Positions 56,702 to 64,000 of a stretch of 64,000 bases of DNA are shown piece by piece. The DNA lies in assembly GCF_000943545.1 (NCBI RefSeq), contig NZ_JTHP01000033.1:1-64000 (forward strand), read 5' to 3'. The translations under genes and the position numbers were made by a program. The notes beneath the pieces were generated by a model, which did no database searches, had not been told where the DNA came from, and saw only the letters and a list, made by a program, of their open reading frames with translations. Positions within the stretch are counted from its first letter, which is position 1. Every line of letters starts with the position of its first letter. Source of the DNA: Paenibacillus terrae (GTDB taxonomy: Bacteria; Bacillota; Bacilli; Paenibacillales; Paenibacillaceae).

Positions 56702-57703
56702 ATGAAAACCAGTACGCTGTTGAAGATGCTGCCTTTTATGATTCCGTTTGCCTTTCTCATCCCTGTGCTTGTTACGCTATCTCCCCGATGGCTTCGTTCG
56801 TTAGATATGAGTCAACTGCAACCGTTAAAAACGGTATTTATGGGCATCTTTCTGGAAGCTGTCCCGTTTCTCCTTATTGGTGTACTCGTCTCATCCCTTT
56901 TGCAATGGCTCGTACCGGAAACATGGATTCGCAAAATAGCGCCTGCGCATCCTGTGCCGGGTGTCCTGCTGGCCTCTTTGCTGGGTCTGCTGTTTCCCAT
57001 CTGTGAATGCGGTATGATCCCTGTCGTCCGCCAATTGATGCTCAAGGGAATGCCTGCCTATATGGGCATCACCTTTATTTTAAGCGGGCCGATTCTCAAT
57101 CCTGTGGTGCTGGCTGCGACGATGATGGCGTTTCCTTCCCATCCCGAGGTCACTGCCGTTCGAATGGGGCTGGCCTTTGTCGTTTCTGCGATCATCGGGC
57201 TGATCGTGTATGCCTTTGTGCGTGTGCATCCGCTCAAACGGTCGTTGCTCTCTTTTAACCAGCCAAAGCAGAACAACCAGACTCATCGCCACAATCGCAC
57301 ATGGCGGGGCTTTTTTGTACATGCTGGCGACGAGTTTTTGGACATGAGTAAATATCTCATTATCGGCGCGTTGCTGACAGCCTCCATCCAGACCTTCATC
57401 CCACGGGATGAAATGCTTTCGTTAAGCGGTGAAACGGCTGGCTCGTACGCCTTTATGATGGGTTTTGCCTACGTACTGTCCCTGTGTTCCACCTCCGATG
57501 CCTTCGTCGCTACTGCTTTTTCGCATACCTTTACACTGGGTCCGCTGGCATCCTTTCTTGTGCTCGGCCCGATGCTGGATTTCAAAGGCACGCTCATGCT
57601 GCTAAGCACCTTCCGCACCAAATTTGTCGCCGTCCTGTGCTTGCTCATTGTTTCGCTTGTCCTGGTGGGCTCTATAGCTGCTGAATGGTTATTGGGGAGG
57701 TGA
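56702..57703 (+). CDS. UPF0718/YraQ-family permease
   Basis: 333 residues, about eight to nine helices. The family motifs PICECGMIPVVRQLMLKGMP and LSLCSTSDAFVATAF are present. Such permeases occur with a TIGR03943 protein and COG0523 GTPases in zinc-regulated units. The transported species is unknown. The start is supported by GGAG seven bases upstream. The stop overlaps the binding site of the next gene. Confidence 0.87.
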   Translation: MKTSTLLKMLPFMIPFAFLIPVLVTLSPRWLRSLDMSQLQPLKTVFMGIFLEAVPFLLIGVLVSSLLQWLVPETWIRKIAPAHPVPGVLLASLLGLLFPICECGMIPVVRQLMLKGMPAYMGITFILSGPILNPVVLAATMMAFPSHPEVTAVRMGLAFVVSAIIGLIVYAFVRVHPLKRSLLSFNQPKQNNQTHRHNRTWRGFFVHAGDEFLDMSKYLIIGALLTASIQTFIPRDEMLSLSGETAGSYAFMMGFAYVLSLCSTSDAFVATAFSHTFTLGPLASFLVLGPMLDFKGTLMLLSTFRTKFVAVLCLLIVSLVLVGSIAAEWLLGR

Positions 57704-57711
57704 ATACGAAC

Positions 57712-58689
57712 GTGAATTCAACCTTTAGCATCCGCTGGCAGTATGGCATGCGCTCCTTGCTCATGATTGGATTGGCTGTGTATATCATCACATTGAGTCA
57801 ATCGAATTCCCTTCATTACTACTTGGCTCCGCAAATGCAAAAGCTGCTCCTGCTCTGCCCCGTACCCCTGCTGTTCATCGCCTTGGCTATGGCGTGGCAC
57901 GGCATAGCCGGGGAGCGAGAAGGTGAGGATTTATGTGATTGCGAGCATCCGTTGCCGCAAAGCTGGTTCAAAAAAACGCTCGTATATGGAATGCTGCTCA
58001 TTCCGCTGCTATTCGGTTCGCTGCTGCCCAATCAGGCGCTTGGCAGTGATATGGCAGCCAAAAAAGGCATGTCCTTCACGTATCCCAACCCGGAGATCCG
58101 GCGCAAAACAGATATACAGACCACGAAAGCACCGACCTCCTCCATTTTATCGACCGCCTCTCCCGCGCCAGCTTCGCCCCCTCCAGGGGGAAAATGGAGT
58201 CAGGAAACACTGGATCAGCTGTTCGTTCCGCCTGATAAGTACAACGTAGAATTTGCCGAGCTGGCGAAACGTCTATATCAGCAGCCGATCATACAAATCA
58301 AACCGGAGATTTTTTCCGAAACCATTGGAGCCATCGAATTGTATAAGCACGCTTTTGAAGGAAAAAAGGTGCAGGTGACTGGCTTTGTCTACAAAGACGG
58401 CAGCCTGCCGGGCAAAGGTCTATTTGCGGTGGGAAGGTTCCTTGTCATGTGCTGTACTGCCGATGCCATGCCATTCGGAATCATCGTCCAATCCAAGAAG
58501 GTCCCGTCCTTTGACAAGGATACGTGGGTGACCATTGAAGGCACATTACATGCCACACAGAAAGGCAATACTCCCGTACTCGAAATTCGATCCGAGAAAA
58601 TAACCACTGTGGCACAGCCGGAATCCCCTTATGTTTATACCCAGGCAGATTCGGTAGCCACCTTTGATCGCTTGAATGCAACACACTAA
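57712..58689 (+). CDS. TIGR03943-family permease partner (YcgQ-like)
   Basis: 325 residues from GTG 57712, nine bases after GGGGAGG; a longer in-frame start at 57685 lies inside the permease gene. Three to four N-terminal helices, a Pro/Ser/Thr-rich linker (about 135-165), then a C-terminal beta domain with VQVTGFVYKDGSLPG, FLVMCCTADAMPFGI and VTIEGTLH. The Cys pair is the typical TIGR03943 signature. It probably forms a complex with the UPF0718 permease. Confidence 0.85.
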   Translation: MNSTFSIRWQYGMRSLLMIGLAVYIITLSQSNSLHYYLAPQMQKLLLLCPVPLLFIALAMAWHGIAGEREGEDLCDCEHPLPQSWFKKTLVYGMLLIPLLFGSLLPNQALGSDMAAKKGMSFTYPNPEIRRKTDIQTTKAPTSSILSTASPAPASPPPGGKWSQETLDQLFVPPDKYNVEFAELAKRLYQQPIIQIKPEIFSETIGAIELYKHAFEGKKVQVTGFVYKDGSLPGKGLFAVGRFLVMCCTADAMPFGIIVQSKKVPSFDKDTWVTIEGTLHATQKGNTPVLEIRSEKITTVAQPESPYVYTQADSVATFDRLNATH

Positions 58690-58707
58690 CCCTAACAAGG
58701 AGGAATA

Positions 58708-59817
58708 ATGATGAACAAGGTTCCTGTGATATTAATCAGCGGTTTTCTTGGCAGCGGCAAAACGACACTGCTTCTGCGCTTGCTGGCCCATACCCGCCAA
58801 CTTCCGCTCCGTCCCGCTGTATTAATGAACGAAATGGGTGAATACGATGTAGACGGTGCCATTATTTCTGAAGAAATGCCCGACGTATCGGTGGAAGGAC
58901 TGCTGGAGGGCTGCATTTGTTGCAGCAAAAGAAATGAGTTGGCAGGCGCTCTGCACACCCTGCTCAGTCAGGAGCCGGATCTGATCTTCATGGAAACCAC
59001 AGGGGTAGCCAACCCTGAGCAAGTGCTGGAAGAGCTTCGCTCCCCGCTGCTGGCGGATCGGCTTTATCTGGTTCACAGCATCAGTGTTGTGGACGCTAAG
59101 CTTTTTCATGAATACAACAGCCGCTTCACCGCTGACAAAGAGCTGGTTCGAACCCTGCACGGGCAACTTCGCAACGCAGACTTCATTGTGGTGAACAAGA
59201 CAGATGCGGCTAGTACCCGTGAAGTAACGAAGGTCATCAAGAGTATTCGCAAGCTCAACGATACGGCCAAGCTGCAAACCGCTGAATATAGTCGGGTTGA
59301 CCTTGAACCACTGCTAGAGCCTGTTCTGGCTTCCGTATCCGTTGCCGCAAAACCTGTACAGGTACCTCAACCTGAATCAGCACAGGCTCAGCGAACCGAT
59401 GCAGCCCCATCGTCCGCCCCTATTTCCGCCAAAAGTATCGGACGACCTGGCAGTATCTCCAGAAGTACGGCATTTAAAGTCATTTCTGCGCACAGTCATA
59501 GCCATAACCACGATGCCAACCAGCCCCATTCGTTTTCCCGTCTGGAGAGCTTAACGCTGCATCAATATTCTCCACAGCCATTGGAAAAGCAACGATTGGA
59601 AAGCTTCCTGACCGGGCTCGGTTCCTCGCTGCTTCGGGCGAAAGGCTATTGCGTGCTTCCACACGAAGGTACAATGCTTTTGCAATATTCAGGAAGTCAT
59701 TTGGAGTGGCAACCCACTGCACTCCCCGTGAGTCAGGGGTACGTCACGCTCATTGGGGAGCATCTGGACAAAGCATCCATTGCTGATCAATGGGAGCAGT
59801 GCTTCATTTCGCTTTAA
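58708..59817 (+). CDS. COG0523 GTPase (second)
   Basis: 369 residues behind AAGGAGG. G1 motif GFLGSGKTTLLLR, Cys motif GCICCSKRNE, TTGVANPEQ, NKTD. The linker (230-275) has a short His stretch HSHSHNHDANQPH rather than a long His tail. C-terminal CobW domain with LRAKGYCVLPHEG. It forms one operon with the two permease genes and presumably supplies metal to the same pathway. It differs clearly from the first COG0523 gene. Confidence 0.88.
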   Translation: MMNKVPVILISGFLGSGKTTLLLRLLAHTRQLPLRPAVLMNEMGEYDVDGAIISEEMPDVSVEGLLEGCICCSKRNELAGALHTLLSQEPDLIFMETTGVANPEQVLEELRSPLLADRLYLVHSISVVDAKLFHEYNSRFTADKELVRTLHGQLRNADFIVVNKTDAASTREVTKVIKSIRKLNDTAKLQTAEYSRVDLEPLLEPVLASVSVAAKPVQVPQPESAQAQRTDAAPSSAPISAKSIGRPGSISRSTAFKVISAHSHSHNHDANQPHSFSRLESLTLHQYSPQPLEKQRLESFLTGLGSSLLRAKGYCVLPHEGTMLLQYSGSHLEWQPTALPVSQGYVTLIGEHLDKASIADQWEQCFISL

Positions 59818-59837
59818 CAGACAAATCTGGTTTGATA

Positions 59838-59872
59838 TAAAAAAGAACCCTCCACTTCTGTCGGAGGGTTCA
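59838..59872 (-). terminator. Minus-strand terminator
   Basis: GAACCCTCC at 59845-59853 pairs with GGAGGGTTC at 59863-59871, and the minus strand then runs into six T. No full gene ends in it on that strand; only a 30-residue Fur-like remnant does. Confidence 0.75.
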
Positions 59873-59876
59873 CTCA

Positions 59877-59969
59877 TTAAGACTTCTTGCGCAATTGATC
59901 CGTACAACGGTCACAATAACCATGAATCTCATCCAAAACACCATGTGTAAAATGATTTGTTGTTCTCAT
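59877..59969 (-). pseudogene. C-terminal fragment of a Fur/PerR/Zur-type regulator
   Basis: 30 codons, NHFTHGVLDEIHGYCDRC then TDQLRKKS and a stop, followed by its own terminator. The H..GYCxxC pattern is like the zinc-binding C-terminal tail of Fur-family regulators. There is no ribosome binding site and the frame is closed upstream by TAG. It is a plausible remnant of a zinc-sensing regulator gene, but the match is short. Confidence 0.35.
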
Positions 59970-59999
59970 TTGCGTATGTATCTATCTGTAGATAATAAA

Positions 60000-60046
60000 A
60001 AAAGCGATGTTCACGAATTATTTGTATAATCCGTGAACATAACGCT
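60000..60046 (-). terminator. Terminator after rpmE2
   Basis: On the minus strand ATGTTCACG and CGTGAACAT form the stem, with AGCG/CGCT at the foot and seven T after. It follows the L31 stop by ten bases. Confidence 0.8.
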
Positions 60047-60055
60047 CGTCTTGTT

Positions 60056-60298
60056 CTAAAGGTTATATTTTTTGTTAAAGCGATCCACACGTCCACCGAT
60101 ATCCACGTTTCTTTGTTTACCAGTGAAGAACGGGTGAGAAGCGGAGCTGGTATCTACACGGATAACCGGGTATGTGTTGCCGTCTTCCCATTCCATCGTT
60201 TCTTGGGAATACTTAGTGGAAGCACTCAGGAAAGAGAATCCACAGCTAGGGTCCAAAAAGATAACTTTGTTCAATGTTGGATGAAGATCTTTTTTCAT
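60056..60298 (-). CDS. rpmE2: 50S ribosomal protein L31 type B (zinc-independent)
   Basis: 80 residues from ATG 60298, seven bases after AGGTG. It starts [20 protein letters not shown] and ends [12 protein letters not shown]. It lacks the CxxC of the zinc-binding type A L31. In Bacillales the type B copy replaces type A under zinc starvation and frees zinc. It is the third gene of a Zur-controlled transcript. Confidence 0.93.
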   Translation of the reverse strand: MKKDLHPTLNKVIFLDPSCGFSFLSASTKYSQETMEWEDGNTYPVIRVDTSSASHPFFTGKQRNVDIGGRVDRFNKKYNL

Positions 60299-60320
60299 AT
60301 TATTCACCTAAGCTTTCATA

Positions 60321-60788
60321 TCATTTTTTTGGTTCAAACTCAAACGTACTGGCGCAATACTCCATCAGTTGGCAAAAGGAACGGTTATGTCCCAGAAAAA
60401 AAGACGACAGATCGTAACGGTTGCGCTCAGGTTCGTAAACGACAAGCAAACGATGCCGCATATATCGCATCGCCCATTGCATGAACGCTCCGGATCTTTC
60501 GTCAGCCTTCATCGTTATATAAGCATATAGTGAATGGTCCTCCGGCTCGTCCCAAATGCTGACACCAGCACAGGAGAACTCGGTTGCCACGTGCTTTCGA
60601 TTCAAAAGGCAAAGCGTACCATGCAGCTCCGCATCTATCGTACAGCCATGAAAAAAAGCTATTCGCTTAGGCGTAAGCTTTATCTTTGGACGCTCTATCC
60701 ACTGGACTAATTCAAGTTTTCGCCGGTTCCATAACGCAGGCTTTTGCAAACTTAACACGATTTCTTCATCATGAAGTGGAGAGACCAT
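60321..60788 (-). CDS. Unrecognised protein in the zinc-starvation operon
   Basis: 155 residues from ATG 60788, seven bases after AAAGGAG; the frame to 60821 lacks a site. I do not recognise a family. It has two halves: a beta-rich region (AFFHGCTIDAELHGTLCLL, TEFSCAGVSIWDEPEDHSLY) and a C-terminal helix region with an Arg-rich MQWAMRYMRHRLLVVYEPE. Three Cys are scattered and no metal motif stands out. It lies between L33 and L31 type B in the same direction with short gaps (93 and 22 bases), so it is very likely co-induced by zinc starvation. Confidence 0.6.
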   Translation of the reverse strand: MVSPLHDEEIVLSLQKPALWNRRKLELVQWIERPKIKLTPKRIAFFHGCTIDAELHGTLCLLNRKHVATEFSCAGVSIWDEPEDHSLYAYITMKADERSGAFMQWAMRYMRHRLLVVYEPERNRYDLSSFFLGHNRSFCQLMEYCASTFEFEPKK

Positions 60789-60881
60789 GCCATGGCTCCT
60801 TTCATGAAGCCCTACATTCATTAGATTTCAGGCTTCGTTCAGGACGCAAAACAATTCAGGTTGCTATGTAGCAAACCTACA

Positions 60882-61031
60882 TTATCTAGTTTCACGATGA
60901 ATCGTATACTTTTTCAGACGCGGAGAGTATTTTTTCATTTCAAGACGCTCCGGATGATTTCTTTTGTTCTTGGTTGTTGTATAGTTGCGGTCACCAGATT
61001 CGGTGCATGCCAAGGTAACAATTACGCGCAT
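60882..61031 (-). CDS. rpmG: 50S ribosomal protein L33, C-minus (zinc-independent) form
   Basis: 49 residues, read from ATG 61031 behind GGAGGAAG. The sequence [20 protein letters not shown] then [20 protein letters not shown] is unmistakable L33. The second Cys of the usual CxxC is Ser-Gly (ACTESG), and the later KKYC is KKYS, so it cannot bind zinc. A Zur box lies 43 bases upstream. It is the first gene of the L33, unknown, L31B unit. Confidence 0.93.
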   Translation of the reverse strand: MRVIVTLACTESGDRNYTTTKNKRNHPERLEMKKYSPRLKKYTIHRETR

Positions 61032-61073
61032 TTCTCTTCCTCCTTAAATGGAATACATGGTATACAATTACAA

Positions 61074-61088
61074 TAGTAATTTTTACGA
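61074..61088. promoter_or_regulatory. Zur box of the rpmG operon
   Basis: TAGTAATTTTTACGA matches 13 of 15 Zur positions, 43 bases before the L33 start codon. Confidence 0.7.
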
Positions 61089-61099
61089 TTAGTTCTATT

Positions 61100-61669
61100 C
61101 TATAATTCATGGTGCTCTTTGTCAACCTTTGACTGACGGTTTATCGCTTCTACTACTGTATTCCAGCGATTACGGTACTGTGCCAGCTTCGGATGAAGTT
61201 CTAATGGTTCGGTCGAAAGCACCAATCTGACGTTTCTGATCCATTCATCAAACGATGCATAGGATGCACACAAATTTGCAGTTTCAGGACTCATATACAG
61301 AAAAAGCGGGGGAGTATATTTTTCTGCCAGAAAACGGATTGCTGCTTCAATCGGCGTATACTTTTTGCGTTTACCTTCCCAGCTCTCGATTACGACAGCA
61401 CTCAAAGCCTGCTCCCGCTGCCACTCCCCAAGGTCGTCCACCCGCTTGTAATACGAGCGAACCGGCTGCTTCCACATTCTTCTGACTGTTTCCTCATGTA
61501 ACGGGTATAGTACCAGCTTTTTAAAGGATAACGCAGCTCCCGTTTCAGCGAAAATATCCAGCTCTCCAGCTGTAATCTGCTCAAACGTATCATAATAGAT
61601 CATAGTCCCTTTATGCGTCTCGACTGGAGGCTCATAGCCATAGGGTACATATTGAAGGTTTCTTGTCAT
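61100..61669 (-). CDS. Hypothetical protein
   Basis: 189 residues from ATG 61669, eight bases after GGAG. A longer frame to 61732 starts with MPKQGYNIE but overlaps a TATAAT, so it is more likely promoter. I recognise no family. It has no signal peptide or membrane helix. The middle is Trp/Arg-rich (RRMWKQPVRSYYKR, GEWQREQALSAVV), and the end is helical. It stops 11 bases from the Zur box of rpmG; whether it is zinc-linked is open. Confidence 0.55.
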   Translation of the reverse strand: MTRNLQYVPYGYEPPVETHKGTMIYYDTFEQITAGELDIFAETGAALSFKKLVLYPLHEETVRRMWKQPVRSYYKRVDDLGEWQREQALSAVVIESWEGKRKKYTPIEAAIRFLAEKYTPPLFLYMSPETANLCASYASFDEWIRNVRLVLSTEPLELHPKLAQYRNRWNTVVEAINRQSKVDKEHHEL

Positions 61670-61749
61670 GCCGGACACTCCATCCTTCCGTAGATGAACT
61701 TTTCCTTCTATATTATACCCTTGTTTTGGCATGAGTTTGCATAAAATGT

Positions 61750-63132
61750 TTATCCTTGCTGGGCAGCAGTCGTATTGCGGCGAGGGCCCCGGCGAAACTG
61801 CAAGGCGTAAAGTACCATGGTCGCGAGCGAAATCAGCGCAAGAACCGTAAATATATTGCTGAAATTGAACACCTGCACGTTGGATACGACAGGATTCAGG
61901 TGAAAGGTAGACGAGGTATCTAGCGTTTTACCCAAAATACTTGTCGTCACTGCACCGGAAATAAAATTCAGCAGAGACAGCAGCCCCATTCCAACACCAA
62001 TCTGATCCCTCGACAAGGTACGGGAAATCGTGTTAGACATGGCAATCTGCATAAAGGTTTGACCTACGTTGCCGAAAATGAGCAAAAATAAAATGAGATA
62101 CGGAGACGCGCCCACAAAGGTAGACAAGCTGATAAAGCAGATAAACATAAGCGTAACTGCCATGTAGACTAGAAATGAATTTCCTTTGCTATCGGCCAAA
62201 CGCCCACCGCTTTTACCAAGCAAAGCCGACGCAATGGCAGCCGGAAACATAATCAATCCAATTGTTGCAGGCGTAAGCTGATTGAGACTGTTCAGAAACT
62301 GCGGAGCCAGGTACGGCAGCCCAAAGCTAACCCCTGCTCCCAAGAAGGCTATAAACAATCCGTAAGAATATTGCTTGTTACGGAACAGCTTGGGCTGAAT
62401 GAATGGATCTTTAGCGGTAGTGATCCGCCATATAAACAGAGCAAACAGCACAATACCGACCAGAAAAAATATAATATTGCTTTGCGAAATGGAAAGCAGT
62501 AAGAAGGCTACCGTTCCGCCCAGCAGCAATCCACCGAGAAAATCAAATTTCTGATTCTCTCCACGCTGGTTGTCCAAATATTTGCGAAAGAATGGCAAGG
62601 CGATAAGCGGCAGCATGGAAATAACGAACAGAAAACGCCAGCTTGCAAAGCCTGTAATCAAACCGGAAATAATCGGAGCCAGCGCCGTACCCAGTGCCAA
62701 TCCGATTGCAGTAATGCCCAAGGCGCGTCCTCTTTTTTCAGCAGAGAAATAGCGGACAGGAATGATCATAGCTGTCGCCGGAATAACAGCAGCCCCTGCG
62801 GCCTGAAGCAGACGGGCTATAATCAGCATCCAAAATTGATTGGCCAACAGACCAATAAGCGAACCTAGTGCAAAAAAGATAATCCCAAACGTCAGTAAAT
62901 CCTTGAGACGGTATTTATCCGCCAGCTTACCGTAGGTCACCGAGCCAACCGCATACACAATCATATAACCGGTCAACAGCCAGCTCACATCGGAAGAACT
63001 AATATGAAACTCCTCGCGAATCACAGGCATGACTACATTAAACATAAAGGCGTTCATCACTGAAAAAACGAGTGTGAAGGCCAACACACGCATAAGCTTA
63101 TCCGCATTGGGATAAGTTTGTTCTTTTATCAT
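61750..63132 (-). CDS. MFS multidrug-type efflux transporter
   Basis: 460 residues with 12 to 14 helices. Motif A YGKLADKYRLKDLLTFG and motif C GTALAPIISGLITG (proline-type antiporter signature) are present. The N-terminus MNAFMFNVVMPVI is typical of DHA2 drug:H+ antiporters. It follows a MarR gene by 79 bases in the same direction, which is a common repressor-pump arrangement. The substrate is unknown. Confidence 0.88.
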   Translation of the reverse strand: MIKEQTYPNADKLMRVLAFTLVFSVMNAFMFNVVMPVIREEFHISSSDVSWLLTGYMIVYAVGSVTYGKLADKYRLKDLLTFGIIFFALGSLIGLLANQFWMLIIARLLQAAGAAVIPATAMIIPVRYFSAEKRGRALGITAIGLALGTALAPIISGLITGFASWRFLFVISMLPLIALPFFRKYLDNQRGENQKFDFLGGLLLGGTVAFLLLSISQSNIIFFLVGIVLFALFIWRITTAKDPFIQPKLFRNKQYSYGLFIAFLGAGVSFGLPYLAPQFLNSLNQLTPATIGLIMFPAAIASALLGKSGGRLADSKGNSFLVYMAVTLMFICFISLSTFVGASPYLILFLLIFGNVGQTFMQIAMSNTISRTLSRDQIGVGMGLLSLLNFISGAVTTSILGKTLDTSSTFHLNPVVSNVQVFNFSNIFTVLALISLATMVLYALQFRRGPRRNTTAAQQG

Positions 63133-63211
63133 CTGGTCTCTCCCTCTCCTGTAAAAACTATCTATGCTGCAAGAAGTCAGCTTTTGAGTCCCCCTATCCG
63201 GGCATATCCGT

Positions 63212-63679
63212 TCAAACGCGGGCGCTCGCAGGATGGTAATTGTGAAGTATTTTTTTCAACAGACCTCGAAGAGCCTCTAACTCCCCCACAGATAACATTT
63301 CGCCTACCGAGCTTTTAATCTGCTCAACTGTATGCTCAGCTACCTTGTGAATTTTCAAGCCTTCCTCAGTCAAATAAATCTGCTTCATACGCGCATCTTG
63401 CGGGTGACTTTTGCGTACTGCCCAATTTTTCTTAACGATCCCGTTCACCAGGCTGGTGACGCTTGATTTATCTATAAGCAGCAGCTTTTCCAAATCCGTA
63501 TTGGTCACTCCAGGCGACATTGCCAGTATATAAAGCGTCTGCGATTGCGGGGAGGTAAGCCCTAAAGGACGCAACGCCGTCTCAATCTCGCGCCGGACTG
63601 TTGTAAAAATCCATTTAATTAAATACATCGTGCTCTCTTCCTCCCAGGGGAGACAAACGGGATACACCTCGCTTCCCAT
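63212..63679 (-). CDS. MarR-family regulator
   Basis: 155 residues from ATG 63679; GTG 63697 is an alternative start. It has a winged helix: TSPQSQTLYILAMSPGVTNT, DLEKLLLIDKSSVTSLVNGI and the wing KSHPQDARMKQIYLTEEG. It probably represses itself and the MFS pump until a drug or phenolic ligand appears. A near-palindromic site lies upstream at 63714-63731. Confidence 0.88.
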   Translation of the reverse strand: MGSEVYPVCLPWEEESTMYLIKWIFTTVRREIETALRPLGLTSPQSQTLYILAMSPGVTNTDLEKLLLIDKSSVTSLVNGIVKKNWAVRKSHPQDARMKQIYLTEEGLKIHKVAEHTVEQIKSSVGEMLSVGELEALRGLLKKILHNYHPASARV

Positions 63680-63713
63680 GTCGTTACTAACCTCCACAAT
63701 CTTTGGATTTTAA

Positions 63714-63731
63714 TAGTTTGAATTCCAACTA
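63714..63731. promoter_or_regulatory. Possible MarR operator
   Basis: TAGTTTGAATTCCAACTA is symmetric at 16 of 18 positions and lies 35 bases before the MarR start codon, where such operators usually are. Confidence 0.45.
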
Positions 63732-63817
63732 ATTTTAAACAGTCGCCTATCTAGTGTCAATACTTTAGTCGTTTTTAAGTACATTTCTAGTTAAACTTAT
63801 TTAAAATCTTATGTATA

Positions 63818-63857
63818 GCAAAAAGACGAGTCCAGTAAGGGAAGCCCGTCTCTTTGC
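63818..63857 (-). terminator. Terminator of the partial gene at the window end
   Basis: On the minus strand AGACG and CGTCT frame a loop and are followed by five T. It lies 52 bases past the stop of the 63909-64000 gene. Confidence 0.6.
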
Positions 63858-63908
63858 TTGTTGGTTCATGTATAATTGCTTGTACATGAGAAACCATTGG
63901 AATACGGC

Positions 63909-64000
63909 TTAGTCTGCGGTTTTCACTTGAACCAGCGGGTACTCTTTTCCATCCACCGTTACTGTACTGGCATCGTCTAGCTCCAGCCGTTGCCAAATGG
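63909..64000 (-). CDS. C-terminal end of an unidentified gene (runs off the window)
   Basis: The last 29 codons of a minus-strand frame: LELDDASTVTVDGKEYPLVQ then VKTAD and TAA at 63911-63909. The VDGKEYPL motif resembles a beta-hairpin of many domains and does not identify the family. A terminator follows it. The gene's remainder lies outside the window. Confidence 0.5.
   Translation of the reverse strand, partial: IWQRLELDDASTVTVDGKEYPLVQVKTAD

Overview
The window looks like a chromosomal segment of a Paenibacillus, most likely the P. polymyxa group. The evidence is mid-range GC with strong AAGGAGG-type ribosome binding sites, Bacillales-type regulatory sites (CcpA cre, LicT RAT/terminator, Fur, Zur, LexA and a sigma-D-like promoter), and typical soil-Firmicute carbohydrate genes (beta-glucosides, rhamnose, a pectin-type esterase). 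There is no phage, IS element, CRISPR array, rRNA or tRNA that I can support.

Layout. 1-5 kb: the start of a cre-controlled rhamnogalacturonan-acetylesterase-like gene, two small proteins (one with a CHRD domain), a 5'-truncated membrane acyltransferase, and a VanR/VanS-like two-component pair welded together by an internal deletion. 5-13 kb: a beta-glucoside operon (licT-bglP-bglH type) with two RAT antiterminator leaders, then a second phospho-beta-glucosidase with a divergent LacI regulator. 13-16 kb: lutABC lactate oxidation. 16.5-25 kb: L-rhamnose catabolism (DeoR regulator, rhaB, rhaA, rhaEW), with a divergent symporter and a GH78 rhamnosidase that are both broken. Three related palindromic repeats lie around the lut and rha operons. 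25-30 kb: a luciferase-like monooxygenase, an Rrf2 regulator with hslO (Hsp33), a decayed AraC regulator, a YlxR fragment and an RraA-like gene.

29.9-46.7 kb: a complete-looking, Fur-controlled, NRPS-independent siderophore locus, all on the minus strand. It has three IucA/IucC synthetases, an SbnG-like citrate synthase, an SbnH-like decarboxylase, an MFS exporter, an AraC/binding-protein sensor-regulator, a ferric-siderophore ABC importer and a FhuF-like reductase. Gene content and order follow staphyloferrin B (sbnD-E-F-G-H plus C), but sbnA and sbnB are absent. In their place the first gene is a 2,4-diaminobutyrate aminotransferase, which has lost its whole middle. This suggests a staphyloferrin-B-like siderophore built on diaminobutyrate, and it is the best candidate here for an undescribed system.

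47-52 kb: a TetR gene and a decayed SDR-hydrolase sharing one operator motif, a truncated cupin, a YolD pair under tandem LexA boxes, a secreted Ser-Glu-Pro-linker protein and a CheY-like protein. 52.2-61.1 kb: a zinc-starvation island with Zur-like boxes: znuABC, two COG0523 metallochaperone GTPases, a two-gene permease, zinc-free ribosomal proteins L31 (type B) and L33 (C-minus), and an unrecognised protein lying between the two ribosomal genes. 61-64 kb: an uncharacterised gene, a MarR-MFS efflux pair and the end of an unknown gene.

A recurring theme is gene decay. At least ten loci are truncated, frameshifted or internally deleted, mostly in regulators, uptake and accessory functions. The single-base lesions could be sequencing errors; the large deletions cannot.
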